A program made the position numbers and the translations under genes. Of a DNA stretch of 39,702 nt, positions 23,817 to 32,045 are shown piece by piece (positions within the stretch are counted from its first letter, which is position 1; every line of letters starts with the position of its first letter). The stretch is from Rhodothermales bacterium. GTDB taxonomy: Bacteria > Bacteroidota > Rhodothermia > Rhodothermales > UBA10348. The stretch is from NCBI GenBank assembly GCA_024711125.1, contig JANJTM010000075.1:1-39702 (forward strand), in the 5' to 3' direction. Under the pieces are notes generated by a model. The model had not been told where the DNA came from. It searched no databases and worked only from the letters and a program-made list of their open reading frames with translations.

Positions 23817-25216
23817 CGCAGGAATTCGAGGCCGCGCACGACCTCCTTCGTATACGGATAGCGCTGCGGGCGCGAGCGCATCGCGTTCGCCTCGTCGTCG
23901 TCCAGGAATCGCTCGGCGACGGGGTCCCAGCGCAGCGTCCGGGGCAGCTTCATCGCGATGTGGGCGACGAGGCACGCGCTGCAGGAGCGGTGCGCGACCT
24001 CGGCAGGGGCCGCGGTGACCGCCCGCGTACGGATGCACTCGATCCAGTTGGCGTGCTGCTCCGGGCTCGCGTACAGGCGCACGTCGCCGGGTCCCAGGAT
24101 GCTGTCGAGGATGCGCGCATCGCTGGCCTGCAGCGACGGCGCCGAGGTTCCCGACACCGGGTCGCTGGCGGTCACCTGGGCCGCGCCGCGCGTCACGAAG
24201 ATCCATCCGCCCTCGCCCTCGAACCGCACCCCGTTCGGGAATTCGCCCGACACGAGCATCGTGACCCCGTTCGCGTACTTCGCCTCGACATGGAACGGCC
24301 CGTGCACGTTCCAGAGCCCCTCGGTCGGGAATTCGGCCGTCGCGCGTACCTCGATCGGCCCCGTGAACTCCGTTCCCATGCCCCAATGCGCGGTATCGAT
24401 GTGGTGCGCGCCCCAGCCGGTGATCATGCCGGCCGAGAACTGCTCGCAGCGCAGCCATCCGCCCCGTCCGTAGCCCTCCACCGGGTGCACGCGGTCCTCG
24501 GTGTACGGCACGACGGGCGTCGAACCGAGCCACAGGTCGTAATCGAAATGGGGCGGAACGGGTTGCGGAGTCGCCTTTCCGCCCGCGGGATCCCCCGGAA
24601 GACCCACCCGCACCGTGTGGAGCGCCCCGATGCGCCCGCTGCGGACGAGCTCGCAGGCCCTGCGGAACTGGGGCCACGGATCGTCGCTGCGCTGCTGGCT
24701 TCCGATCTGGAACACGGTGCCCATGCGGTGGCAGACGTCCGACAGGATGCGCCCCTCCTCGATGGTGACCGACATCGGCTTCTGCATGTAGATGTCCTTG
24801 CCCGCGAGCGCCGCCTCGACGGCCGGCAGGAAATGGCCGTGGTCAGGCGTGGAGATCACCACCGCGTCGATGTCGTCCCGCCGCACGACGTCGCGGTAGT
24901 CGTGGATCATGCGCACGTCGACCGTTCGCCCGCCTCCACGCCCGCCCGCGTAGAAACGCTCCACGAACTCCTTCCCCTCGGCCATGCGCCGGTCGTCCAC
25001 GTCGCACACGGTCGTGACCCGGACGCCGGCATGCTTCAGCACCTCGGGCAGGTCGTGGTCGCGGGCGATGCGCCCCGTTCCGATCTGCGCGATCTGGATC
25101 GTATCGCTCGGCGCCGGTCGTGCGAAAACGGTGGACGGAACGATGCTGGGCGCCAGGACGGCGCCGGCGGCCGCCGCGGCGCCACGGCGGATGGCCTGCC
25201 TTCGGTTCATCATCAT
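23813..25216 (-). CDS. Tat-exported Gfo/Idh/MocA oxidoreductase
   Basis: The 467-residue protein carries a twin-arginine signal (NRRQAIRRGAAAAAGAVLAPSIV) for export with its bound cofactor. The Rossmann motif GTGRIA (46-51) and the conserved CDVDDRR strand (71-77) support NAD(P) binding. QKP (145-147) occupies the EKP position, keeping the catalytic lysine while Glu is replaced by Gln. The C-terminal half (WDPVAERFLDDDEANAMRSRPQRYPY) is typical of Planctomycetes/Bacteroidota-type members. It probably oxidises or reduces a sugar at a ring carbon. Three consecutive ATG codons (25216, 25213, 25210) with GGAGA just upstream make the exact start ambiguous; the first overlaps the ThuA-fusion stop by four bases. 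It is the middle gene of the unit. Confidence 0.9.
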   Translation of the reverse strand: MMMNRRQAIRRGAAAAAGAVLAPSIVPSTVFARPAPSDTIQIAQIGTGRIARDHDLPEVLKHAGVRVTTVCDVDDRRMAEGKEFVERFYAGGRGGGRTVDVRMIHDYRDVVRRDDIDAVVISTPDHGHFLPAVEAALAGKDIYMQKPMSVTIEEGRILSDVCHRMGTVFQIGSQQRSDDPWPQFRRACELVRSGRIGALHTVRVGLPGDPAGGKATPQPVPPHFDYDLWLGSTPVVPYTEDRVHPVEGYGRGGWLRCEQFSAGMITGWGAHHIDTAHWGMGTEFTGPIEVRATAEFPTEGLWNVHGPFHVEAKYANGVTMLVSGEFPNGVRFEGEGGWIFVTRGAAQVTASDPVSGTSAPSLQASDARILDSILGPGDVRLYASPEQHANWIECIRTRAVTAAPAEVAHRSCSACLVAHIAMKLPRTLRWDPVAERFLDDDEANAMRSRPQRYPYTKEVVRGLEFLR

Positions 25217-27195
25217 CGGTCTCCGTTGACGACCCATCGCAGTCCCCCGAGCACGTGGCGCAGGAAGACCGGGTCCTGGTAGTGCTCGATGCGGTGACCG
25301 AGCGAGGTGTAGAACTGCCGCCCCCCGTCGAACGCCTGGTACCAGGCGATCGGGTAGCGGTCGGCGAAGAGCGTACCGGGCATGGGCTCGCGGTCGCCGT
25401 CCTCGACCGTGACGAGGTCGGCCGCGAGCAGCACCCGGATGGCCGGATTCAGTTCGTCGAGGAAGTAGCACTCGTCGTCGGCGATCGCCCAACGGCGCGG
25501 GAGGAAGGCCGTGGCGGGGTGCCCCGCGTCGACCACCTCGGCCGTGAAATCCTGCCGGGGCGCGTGGCGCACGAAGTTTCCGCCCAGGAGCGCCGAAAAC
25601 CAGGGCCAATCGCGTTCGCTCCCGCTGGCCGAGTGGATGCCCACGATTCCGCCCCCGCCCCGTACGTACGCCTGCAGCGCCTCACGTTGGGCGTCCGTGT
25701 CGAACGTCTCGTTGTTCGTGTTGGAGAAGACGATCGCGTCGAACCGGGCCAGGTTCTCCGGCGTGAAGACCGCCGGGTCGTCGGACGCCTCGATCTCGAA
25801 CCCGTTCGCGCCGGCCAGCCCGCGCATCGCGGCGATGCTGTACGGGATGTTGTCGTGTACGTAGCCCTTCCCGTTCTTCGTGTACACGAGTACACGCCGC
25901 CCCTCGAGCCCCGCGGGTCGCAGCGTCACCGAGGGGGGTTCGGCCCAGTCGGCCCAGAGCGTCTCGGCCTCCTCGGCCGACATCGGCCCGTCGAACGTGA
26001 CGATGCGGTAGCGGAGGGTTTCCGGGCGGCCCGGGACGATCACCCAGTCGGTCTCCTGCGCCGGGTTGAAGTTGACGAAGATGTTCTCGACGCCGTCGTG
26101 TTCGCCGGTCGGCCAGACGCGCAGCCGTTCGGGATGGTCGTGGTTGGTCGGTGCGGCAAGAAGGAGGAAGCCGGACGATCTTTCGTTGGCGCCGGTCTCG
26201 CCCTGGACCATCAGCCATCGGGCCCGGGTGGTGTTGGCCGACGACTTGTCGTGCCCTTCCGAGGTCAGCAGTGTGGAGTTCGCGTCGCCCCACTCGGCGC
26301 GCCCGCGAAGCCCGATGCCCTGGTAGCGATACGCGAGAATGCGCAGGGCCGAATCGCTCGCCGCCGCGATCGTCGAGGTGAAGTCCACGACATTCAGCGG
26401 CCTTTGCGCTCCCGTTCTCCACGCACGCACGTCCCAGCGTTCGCGCAGCGCCACCTTCTCTTCCCCCGAGGTGAAATCGACGTGGTCGAGCGATGCCGTG
26501 AACCCCGCGACCACGGGTCCGGCGATGCGGGAGAGCACGGCGACCGGCCGCACCGTCCCCTGTCCGCTGCCCAGGTTCCAGAAATCGACCGTCCGCCCCT
26601 CGAACACGGTCTGCGTCCACGGATTCCACAACCCCATGTGGTGCAGGTGGTCACCGGGACGGGTGCGCGTCAGCTCCTCGCCCGAGGGGCTGCGCAGGGG
26701 GTGGATGTAGCCTCCGCGGGCAAAGAGCGGGTTCGAGCCTTCCGGTGCCGGGTCGATGGCGTGGCGGTAGGCCAGCACCTCGGTCCCATCGGCGACCAGG
26801 CGTGTGGCACCCCCGTCGCTGGCCGCGGCCATGCGCATGTTCGCGGCGCCGGCAGCGCCTTGGCCCGTCGCGACTGCATCGCGCCCCTCCCGCGCTCGCA
26901 CCTCGAACGCCCGCACGGCGCCCACCGGGGTCGTACCGTCCAGCACGAAGGCGAGCCGCGGCGGGTCGCCCGCGAGCACCTGGGCCGGAACGCAGCGTTC
27001 CGCGCCGCCGGTCACCTCGACGAGGGCGAGCTCCCGGGCGGCGCCCGGTAGACCTTCCAGCGACACCAGGACGGGGGTATCCACGCGATCGTGCCCCCCG
27101 GCCTCCACCGAGATCACGGCCAGAACCCGTTCCTGGGCCGACGCCGGCGCGACCAGCAGAAATGCGAGCAGGAAGACGAAACGAGAGAATGACAT
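25213..27195 (-). CDS. DUF6807 (PmoA-like) - ThuA fusion protein
   Basis: Exported protein of 660 residues with a Sec signal (MSFSRFVFLLAFLLVAPASAQ). Residues about 100-400 match the DUF6807/PmoA-family pattern (RGGYIHPLRSPSGEELT, GDHLHHMGLWNPW, ERWDV). Residues about 433-660 form a ThuA domain (RRVLVYTKNGKGYVHDNIP, GGGGIVGIHSASG, PIAWYQAFDGGRQFYTSLGH). ThuA proteins belong to the trehalose-utilisation group and work with Gfo/Idh/MocA dehydrogenases on 3-keto-glycosides; the two oxidoreductases downstream fit such a path, and the fusion would place both activities in the periplasm. The start at 27195 is fixed by the signal peptide; an apparent 86-residue upstream extension is repeat DNA. It is first in a three-gene ATGA-coupled operon. 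Confidence 0.88.
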   Translation of the reverse strand: MSFSRFVFLLAFLLVAPASAQERVLAVISVEAGGHDRVDTPVLVSLEGLPGAARELALVEVTGGAERCVPAQVLAGDPPRLAFVLDGTTPVGAVRAFEVRAREGRDAVATGQGAAGAANMRMAAASDGGATRLVADGTEVLAYRHAIDPAPEGSNPLFARGGYIHPLRSPSGEELTRTRPGDHLHHMGLWNPWTQTVFEGRTVDFWNLGSGQGTVRPVAVLSRIAGPVVAGFTASLDHVDFTSGEEKVALRERWDVRAWRTGAQRPLNVVDFTSTIAAASDSALRILAYRYQGIGLRGRAEWGDANSTLLTSEGHDKSSANTTRARWLMVQGETGANERSSGFLLLAAPTNHDHPERLRVWPTGEHDGVENIFVNFNPAQETDWVIVPGRPETLRYRIVTFDGPMSAEEAETLWADWAEPPSVTLRPAGLEGRRVLVYTKNGKGYVHDNIPYSIAAMRGLAGANGFEIEASDDPAVFTPENLARFDAIVFSNTNNETFDTDAQREALQAYVRGGGGIVGIHSASGSERDWPWFSALLGGNFVRHAPRQDFTAEVVDAGHPATAFLPRRWAIADDECYFLDELNPAIRVLLAADLVTVEDGDREPMPGTLFADRYPIAWYQAFDGGRQFYTSLGHRIEHYQDPVFLRHVLGGLRWVVNGDR

Positions 27196-27198
27196 GGC

Positions 27199-27272
27199 GG
27201 TGCGATCGGGCCTCCACAGAATATGCGAAACCGGGTACCGGCTCAAGTGCGGTCGGGAGGTGCGATCGGGCC
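27199..27272. repeat. 14-bp direct repeat before the DUF6807-ThuA gene
   Basis: GGTGCGATCGGGCC occurs exactly twice, at 27199-27212 and 27259-27272, with a 60-base period. Each copy contains the palindrome CGATCG. The first copy begins 4 bases upstream of the ATG (minus strand), covering the ribosome-binding region. This could be a regulator site or a small duplication. Confidence 0.55.
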
Positions 27273-27328
27273 ACCGCTCGCGACGGCGGACCCCCCACGA
27301 TTCCGCCCCTCGCAGGAGGGCAAAGTGT

Positions 27329-27466
27329 AATTCCGCCCCCATATTCCACTTCCGGGGCCGTTTTTCGCGCGCTGAGGTGGAATTCCGCCCCCATATTCCA
27401 CTTCCGAGGGCGTTTTTCGCGCGCTGAGGTGGAATTCCGCCCCCATATTCCACTTCCGAGGGCGTT
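27329..27466. repeat. 52-bp tandem repeat, 2.65 copies
   Basis: Copies run 27329-27380, 27381-27432 and a partial 27433-27466. The two full copies differ at 2 of 52 bases. Each unit begins AATTCCGCCCCCATATTCCA and contains CGTTTTTCGCGCGC. At the unit junction GTGGAAT (27377-27383) and ATTCCAC (27395-27401) form a 7-bp stem with an 11-base loop. A decayed piece (ATTCCGCCCC, then GAGGGC) lies just before, from 27300. Because 52 is not a multiple of three and neither strand has stops inside, the minus-strand frame stays open and mimics a repetitive protein start; it is not coding. Confidence 0.9.
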
Positions 27467-27838
27467 AGCGTTCCCTCTCAGGCCACCTTCCGCACGAATC
27501 GCCGCGCAATATCCGATTGCGAGCGCTGGGCGGTCGCACACCCGGGGGTGGGTCGTGTCGATACCATCCCCTGCCGATCGTTCCGCACTGGAGTCGACGA
27601 GGGCCGTAGGCCGGACCACACGCGGTGCACGGGATCGCACGGGCGATGCGGCAGGCCTGTCGCATTCGAATGACGGCCGACCCGATCCGTCCCGGCCGGT
27701 TTCCGTGTCTACAAGATGCCGTCTGCTTCTTGCCACCTGGCTCTCGCCGGCACCGAACGCGCCGGACGCGCCGTGCGCACCCAGAAGCCGGCCGTGGTAC
27801 GATGAATCCCGCAGCTCCTTGATGCGGAAGCGGGGTTC
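27467..27838. other. Non-coding stretch between tandem repeat and PPDK_N-nucleotidyltransferase gene
   Basis: These 372 bases hold no credible gene: the small frames present lack ribosome-binding sites and any recognisable domain. Right at the repeat edge GAGGG and CCCTC form a 5-bp stem around CGTTAGCGTT. Further on, GCAAT ATCCG ATTGC (27506-27520) is a 5-bp inverted repeat. The promoter of the minus-strand ThuA operon should lie here or inside the repeats, but I cannot place -35/-10 boxes. No tRNA or intrinsic terminator is evident. Confidence 0.6.
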
Positions 27839-30580
27839 CTACCGCGCCGCCACCTCCAGCTTCAGCGCGAATTCCGCCCCGCCCTCGATGAGCAGGGCGT
27901 GTCCGCGTCGGTGCGCGAGGTCATCGTCCGACACGAAATCCACGTCGATCAGCTGCTCGGCCGTGTACCCCGTGCGCAGGAAATTGACCTCGGCGAGGGC
28001 GCGGCTCCACCCGTCGATCCAGGTCAGCAGCTTCTCGCGCTGCCGCTCGGTGCCCGAGAAATGCACGAGCAGGTCCAGGTCGCTCGCCGGACCGGCGCTG
28101 CCCTTGCAGACGCTGCCGGTAACGTACATGGCCTTGACACCCAGCCGCGACGCGGGCACCGTCTCGGCGATGCGCTCGGCCATCAGGCGCCGCCAGCGGG
28201 CGTGATCGTCCGACGTGAGATCCACCTCGAAAGGCTTCAGCCGCTGCTCCCCGTGCCCCGGAGACGCGGAAGACAGCAGCGCCACGGCCACGTCCACGTC
28301 TGCGTTCAGCAGCAGGCGCACGACCTGCCCTCCCGTCACGCGGCGCACGTCGATGACGCGCACGACGTCCTTCAGGTGCTCGTACTCGGGCAGCAGTTCG
28401 GTCAGGATCGATTCCGATTGCTCGAAAAACTCGCGGTTGAACAGCGCGCCGCGGTCGTCGGGGTAGATCGGCAGGTAGCGGATGTCGGCTTCGACGAGAT
28501 CCAGGAAGAAGTGCGTTCCGAAACTCGGCTCGGGCGTGTAGTTGCCGCGCCGCCAGGCCAGTTCGATGAGCGCCGCCGTGTTGTTGATGTCGCCGTATCC
28601 GACCGACACGCCGAGCTTGATGTCGCCGCGACTGCCCCAGCGGCCCGGCCCGATCAGCGCGAAATGCCGCCTGGGCAGCATGTGGTTGAGCCGTCCGACC
28701 GCGCGCGCGACATCCTTGAGGTCGGCCAGCGTCTGCAGGTTCGCGTACCCTTCCGGATCGACGTAGACCAGGTGCGTCAGGTCGGGTACGCGCCCGTTCG
28801 ACACGTAGCGGTTCGCGAGGAACAGCGTACGTTCGGGCGGAAGCTGCCTCGGGATCGGAGCCGGCTCGGCCGCCAGCGACGAGCTGAGCGCGCGGCACTG
28901 CAGCAGGTAGAGGTCCTTGCCGTCGCTCGCGAACTCGATGTCGACCGGGTACCCGAGCGTCTGCTCGAGAAACTGCAGCAGGGCGGCGATCTGCCCCACT
29001 ACCTCCCCGTCCTCGATCAGACCCGCGAACGTGACGGCCACCTCGTCCTCGCCGAAGTCGGGCTCGAGACCCACCGGCCGGCGCACGTAGCCGCCCGAGG
29101 TCATCGACACGATCGAACGCACGGCCGGATAGCGGTAGCCTGCCTCGGCCAGCAGCTCGTGGATCGAGACCGTCTGGAACCGGTTTTCCTCGAGGTTGAT
29201 GACGTCGGCCTTCTGCGGCGAGTAGCGGATGATCTCGTCGTGGCTGACGTTCACCCGCAGTCCGGGCTGCCCGGGCGCGATCAGCACGGGGTAGTCGTCT
29301 CCGAGCCGGTCCACGGCCCGCGTGCCCAGCCCCGGTACGATGCGGATCAGCCCGTCCTCCCGCCGTATGCGGGGCGACCAGCGGAACTCGTTGCGCGAGA
29401 AGGCCACGCCGGCATAGGCCGGCAGGTAGTAGCGGCCCATCTGCACGCCCACCACCTGCTGGATCATGACCCCCATCTCCTCGTGCACGTCGAGCAGGCC
29501 GCGCTCGGCGCGGTACTCGATGGGGTCGGGCCCGAAGATCGAAGAGTAGACCTCGGCGATCGCGTCGAGAAGGGCCGACAGCCGCTCCTGCCGCGTGCCC
29601 CGGTTCGCGAGGAAGAGGCTCTTGTACTTGCCCGAAAACGCCGCGCCGACCTGGTCCTCGAGCAGGCTCGACGAGCGCACGATGAGCGGAAAGTCCCCCA
29701 GGTCGTCGAGGGCCGCCATCACCCCGTTCACGAGCTCGGTCGGAAAGCGGGAGTTCTTGAAGATGGTCACCAGGTGCGGGTAGTCGGCCCGCACGCGCTC
29801 GATGTCGAGGTACTTCTGGGAGTGGACGTCCTCGAGGTTGTTGTGGCGCAGGAATTCCAGTACGCCATCGCTCGTGACGTACCACGTCTTGGGCGTCTTG
29901 ATGCGGGCCAGCTCGGGCCGGTCGGCCCCGAGGGTACGCAGCATCGTGCTGGCCAGGAACAGGCCCGAGCTCTTTCCGCCCAGCTTGCCCCGACTTCGCG
30001 ACGTGTGCACCACGCGCCGCATGAGATCGGCGAAGTCGGCCACGCTGACCCGGTCCTTGAGAAGGCCCAGGAACGCCAGGTTCTCGCTGAAAACGCGGCG
30101 AAGCAGCGAGGCCCCGAGGCCACGCCTGAGGGACTGCGACAATGCCGCCTCGTCGAAATCGGCCCCGGCGAACTGCTGCAGCGACGTCGCGATCTCGTGC
30201 ACGCCGTACTGCGCGAGATCGAGGATCTCGATGAGGTCGGCCGCGCGGTCCTCCTCGACCCACGTCGCGATCAGTCGGCAGATCTCCTCGCCGTCGAACT
30301 GCTCGGCCGCGATGCGGAAAGCCGCCTCGGTGTGCGACGCGACATCGTACGGGATGTGGCGGGGCAGCGGACGGTTCTGGTCCACGTCCTGCCCCGCCAC
30401 GGACACGTCGCCGACGAACGCCTTCAGCAGGTCGATCGCCTCGTCCACCCCCCGCCAGCAGAGGTGGTTGATCATCTTGCGCGTGATCGTCGCGAGGAGT
30501 GCCGCGTCCTGGCCGCGGATCTCCTCGAGGCGGCGACGCCACGCGGCGTCACCCGTCGGGGGCGCCGCCGTTACAGCCAT
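27839..30580 (-). CDS. PEP/pyruvate-binding (PPDK_N) domain - nucleotidyltransferase fusion
   Basis: The 913-residue cytoplasmic protein has an unrecognised helical N-terminus (1-190). A PPDK_N/PEP-synthase ATP-grasp-like domain follows: GGKSSGLFLA (201-210), LIVRSSSLLEDQVGAAFSGK (299-318) and DIEFASDGKDLYLLQCRAL (547-565). A further unassigned region extends to about 790. The C-terminus is a nucleotidyltransferase domain with GSVCKG (822-827), SDLDLL (833-838) and a likely third acid in LIDVDFVSD (877-885). The phosphohistidine swivelling domain and PEP TIM barrel of true PEP synthase are absent, so it is not a PEP synthase. It starts inside the glutamate dehydrogenase gene (10-base overlap), so the two are cotranscribed. 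It may bind ATP and modify a protein or small molecule; the function is unknown. Confidence 0.88.
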   Translation of the reverse strand: MAVTAAPPTGDAAWRRRLEEIRGQDAALLATITRKMINHLCWRGVDEAIDLLKAFVGDVSVAGQDVDQNRPLPRHIPYDVASHTEAAFRIAAEQFDGEEICRLIATWVEEDRAADLIEILDLAQYGVHEIATSLQQFAGADFDEAALSQSLRRGLGASLLRRVFSENLAFLGLLKDRVSVADFADLMRRVVHTSRSRGKLGGKSSGLFLASTMLRTLGADRPELARIKTPKTWYVTSDGVLEFLRHNNLEDVHSQKYLDIERVRADYPHLVTIFKNSRFPTELVNGVMAALDDLGDFPLIVRSSSLLEDQVGAAFSGKYKSLFLANRGTRQERLSALLDAIAEVYSSIFGPDPIEYRAERGLLDVHEEMGVMIQQVVGVQMGRYYLPAYAGVAFSRNEFRWSPRIRREDGLIRIVPGLGTRAVDRLGDDYPVLIAPGQPGLRVNVSHDEIIRYSPQKADVINLEENRFQTVSIHELLAEAGYRYPAVRSIVSMTSGGYVRRPVGLEPDFGEDEVAVTFAGLIEDGEVVGQIAALLQFLEQTLGYPVDIEFASDGKDLYLLQCRALSSSLAAEPAPIPRQLPPERTLFLANRYVSNGRVPDLTHLVYVDPEGYANLQTLADLKDVARAVGRLNHMLPRRHFALIGPGRWGSRGDIKLGVSVGYGDINNTAALIELAWRRGNYTPEPSFGTHFFLDLVEADIRYLPIYPDDRGALFNREFFEQSESILTELLPEYEHLKDVVRVIDVRRVTGGQVVRLLLNADVDVAVALLSSASPGHGEQRLKPFEVDLTSDDHARWRRLMAERIAETVPASRLGVKAMYVTGSVCKGSAGPASDLDLLVHFSGTERQREKLLTWIDGWSRALAEVNFLRTGYTAEQLIDVDFVSDDDLAHRRGHALLIEGGAEFALKLEVAAR

Positions 30581-31857
30581 CCGCGGTCCCGGCAGGCCCG
30601 GGCGACGCGGTCCACCGCGATGACGTAGGCGGCGTCACGCATCGGGAGGCCACGCTTCTTCGACAGCGTGGCGACGGCGTGGAAGGCCGACGTCATCTTC
30701 TGGTCGAGCTTCGTCAGCACCTCCTCCTTCTCCCAGTAGTAGTTCGTGTTCGACTGCACCTGCTCGAAGTACGAGCACGTGACCCCGCCCGCGTTCGCGA
30801 GGAAGTCGGGCACCACGAAAATGCCGCGCTCGTCGATCACCTTCGAGGCACCGTTGGTCGTCGGACCGTTCGCGCCCTCCACGATCACCTTGACGCGCGG
30901 CTTGATGCGGCCCACGTTCTCGTCGTTGATCTGGTTTTCGAGCGCGCACGGCATCAGGACGTCCACGTCCTGCTCGATCCAGACGTCGCCCGGCAGCACT
31001 TCCATGCCGAGTGCGGCCGCCTTCTCCTTGTCGATCTCGCCGAACCGGTCGGCGATCGAGATCAGTTCCTCGAAGGTCAGCCCGCTCTCGCGGCGGAAGC
31101 AGTAGGCCGTGTGCTCGGTGTGGTTCCAGGAGGAGACGGTCGTGACCTTTCCGCCCATCTGGGTGTAGAGCTGGATCGCGTACTGCGCGACGTTGCCGAA
31201 TCCCTGAACGCTGGCCTTCGTGTTCGCGATGTCGACGCCGAGCAGTTTCAGCGCCTCGCGCAGCGTGTAGATCACGCCGTACCCGGTCGCCTCGGTGCGT
31301 CCGAGCGAACCGCCCATACCCACCGGCTTGCCGGTGATGAAGCCCGGTTGCCGTGAGCCCGTGATCGTTTCGAATTCGTCGAGCATCCACAGCATGTGCT
31401 GCGGGCTCGTCATCACGTCGGGGGCCGGCACGTCATTGTCCGGGCCCATGTTGCGGGCCAACTGCCGGATCCAGCCGCGGCAGATGCCCTCCTGCTCCCG
31501 CTGGCTCAGGTGGTGCGGGTCGCAGATCATGCCGCCCTTTCCGCCGCCGAGCGGGATATCGACCACGGCGCACTTCCACGTCATCCACATGGCGAGCGCG
31601 CGCACCGTGTCGACCGTTTCCTGCGGGTGGAAGCGGATGCCGCCCTTCGAGGGGCCCCGCGCGTCGTTGTGCTGCACGCGGAAACCGCGGAAGACCTTCA
31701 CCGTCCCGTCGTCCATGCGCACCGGGATCGAGATCGAGTATTCGCGCATCGGGTAACGCAGGAGTTCGCGCGTTCCCTCGTCGAGGCCGAGAATATCCGC
31801 GGCGCGGTCGAACTGGCGCTGCGCGGTGACGAACGGGTTGTAGGCTTGGTCAGACAT
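30571..31857 (-). CDS. gdhA: Glutamate dehydrogenase
   Basis: Catalyses reversible oxidative deamination of glutamate to 2-oxoglutarate and ammonium in the cytoplasm. The 428-residue length suits the hexameric GudB/RocG/archaeal-type enzymes. The substrate site is clear: GFRVQHNDARGPSKGGIRFH (58-77, Lys71), TWKCAVVDIPLGGGKGG (93-109, Lys95 and the catalytic-region Lys107) and PAPDV with Asp147. The Rossmann motif VQGFGNVAQYA marks the NAD(P) domain; cofactor preference is not decided. The C-terminus shows GANGPTT and NAGGVTCSYFEQVQ, both family hallmarks. The start at 31857 (MSDQAYNPF) is supported by family length; the upstream frame is non-coding. It overlaps the PPDK_N fusion gene by 10 bases. 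The 188 bases before it contain a CG/GC-centred dyad. Confidence 0.95.
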   Translation of the reverse strand: MSDQAYNPFVTAQRQFDRAADILGLDEGTRELLRYPMREYSISIPVRMDDGTVKVFRGFRVQHNDARGPSKGGIRFHPQETVDTVRALAMWMTWKCAVVDIPLGGGKGGMICDPHHLSQREQEGICRGWIRQLARNMGPDNDVPAPDVMTSPQHMLWMLDEFETITGSRQPGFITGKPVGMGGSLGRTEATGYGVIYTLREALKLLGVDIANTKASVQGFGNVAQYAIQLYTQMGGKVTTVSSWNHTEHTAYCFRRESGLTFEELISIADRFGEIDKEKAAALGMEVLPGDVWIEQDVDVLMPCALENQINDENVGRIKPRVKVIVEGANGPTTNGASKVIDERGIFVVPDFLANAGGVTCSYFEQVQSNTNYYWEKEEVLTKLDQKMTSAFHAVATLSKKRGLPMRDAAYVIAVDRVARACRDRGWL

Positions 31858-31988
31858 GACGGTTGAAATCGGGTGGCCCCGGGAGCGGAGCGCCGCGCGA
31901 TGACCGAGCGCACAGCAGGCCCCAACGGCGACGGCCGGACCGCGAAGGTCGAGCCAGGGGTTCGCCGTCCCCGGGAGGCGTATGATAC

Positions 31989-32002
31989 TGGAAGCGCTTT
32001 CG
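31989..32002. promoter_or_regulatory. cre-like dyad upstream of glutamate dehydrogenase
   Basis: TGGAAGCGCTTTCG contains the perfect palindrome AAGCGCTT and agrees with the catabolite-operator pattern TGNAANCGNTNNCA at every fixed base except the last. It lies about 130 bases upstream of the glutamate dehydrogenase ATG, between that gene and the GH9 gene. A LacI/CcpA-type regulator could bind here; none is encoded in the window. Confidence 0.35.
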
Positions 32003-32045
32003 ACGCGCACCCGTCAAATCGTGAAACCCGCTGTAAGGTTCGCCC

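Noticed and set aside
27196-27453. 86-residue N-terminal extension of the DUF6807-ThuA protein
   Set aside because: It is translated from the 52-bp tandem repeat and precedes a perfect Sec signal, so the true start is at 27195.
27329-27466. CRISPR array
   Set aside because: The units are directly joined with no unique spacers, only about 2.65 copies exist, and no cas gene is present.
27625-27822. Small plus-strand gene of 65 codons in the intergenic stretch
   Set aside because: No ribosome-binding site, no domain, and a composition like random GC-rich DNA.
27899-30628. 909-residue plus-strand frame opposite the PPDK_N fusion gene
   Set aside because: Antisense shadow without recognisable motifs; the opposite strand shows clear ATP-binding and nucleotidyltransferase motifs.
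31982-32017. TTGACG and TATCAT as a promoter of glutamate dehydrogenase
   Set aside because: The two hexamers on the minus strand are 24 bases apart, well beyond the 16-18 needed for one promoter.
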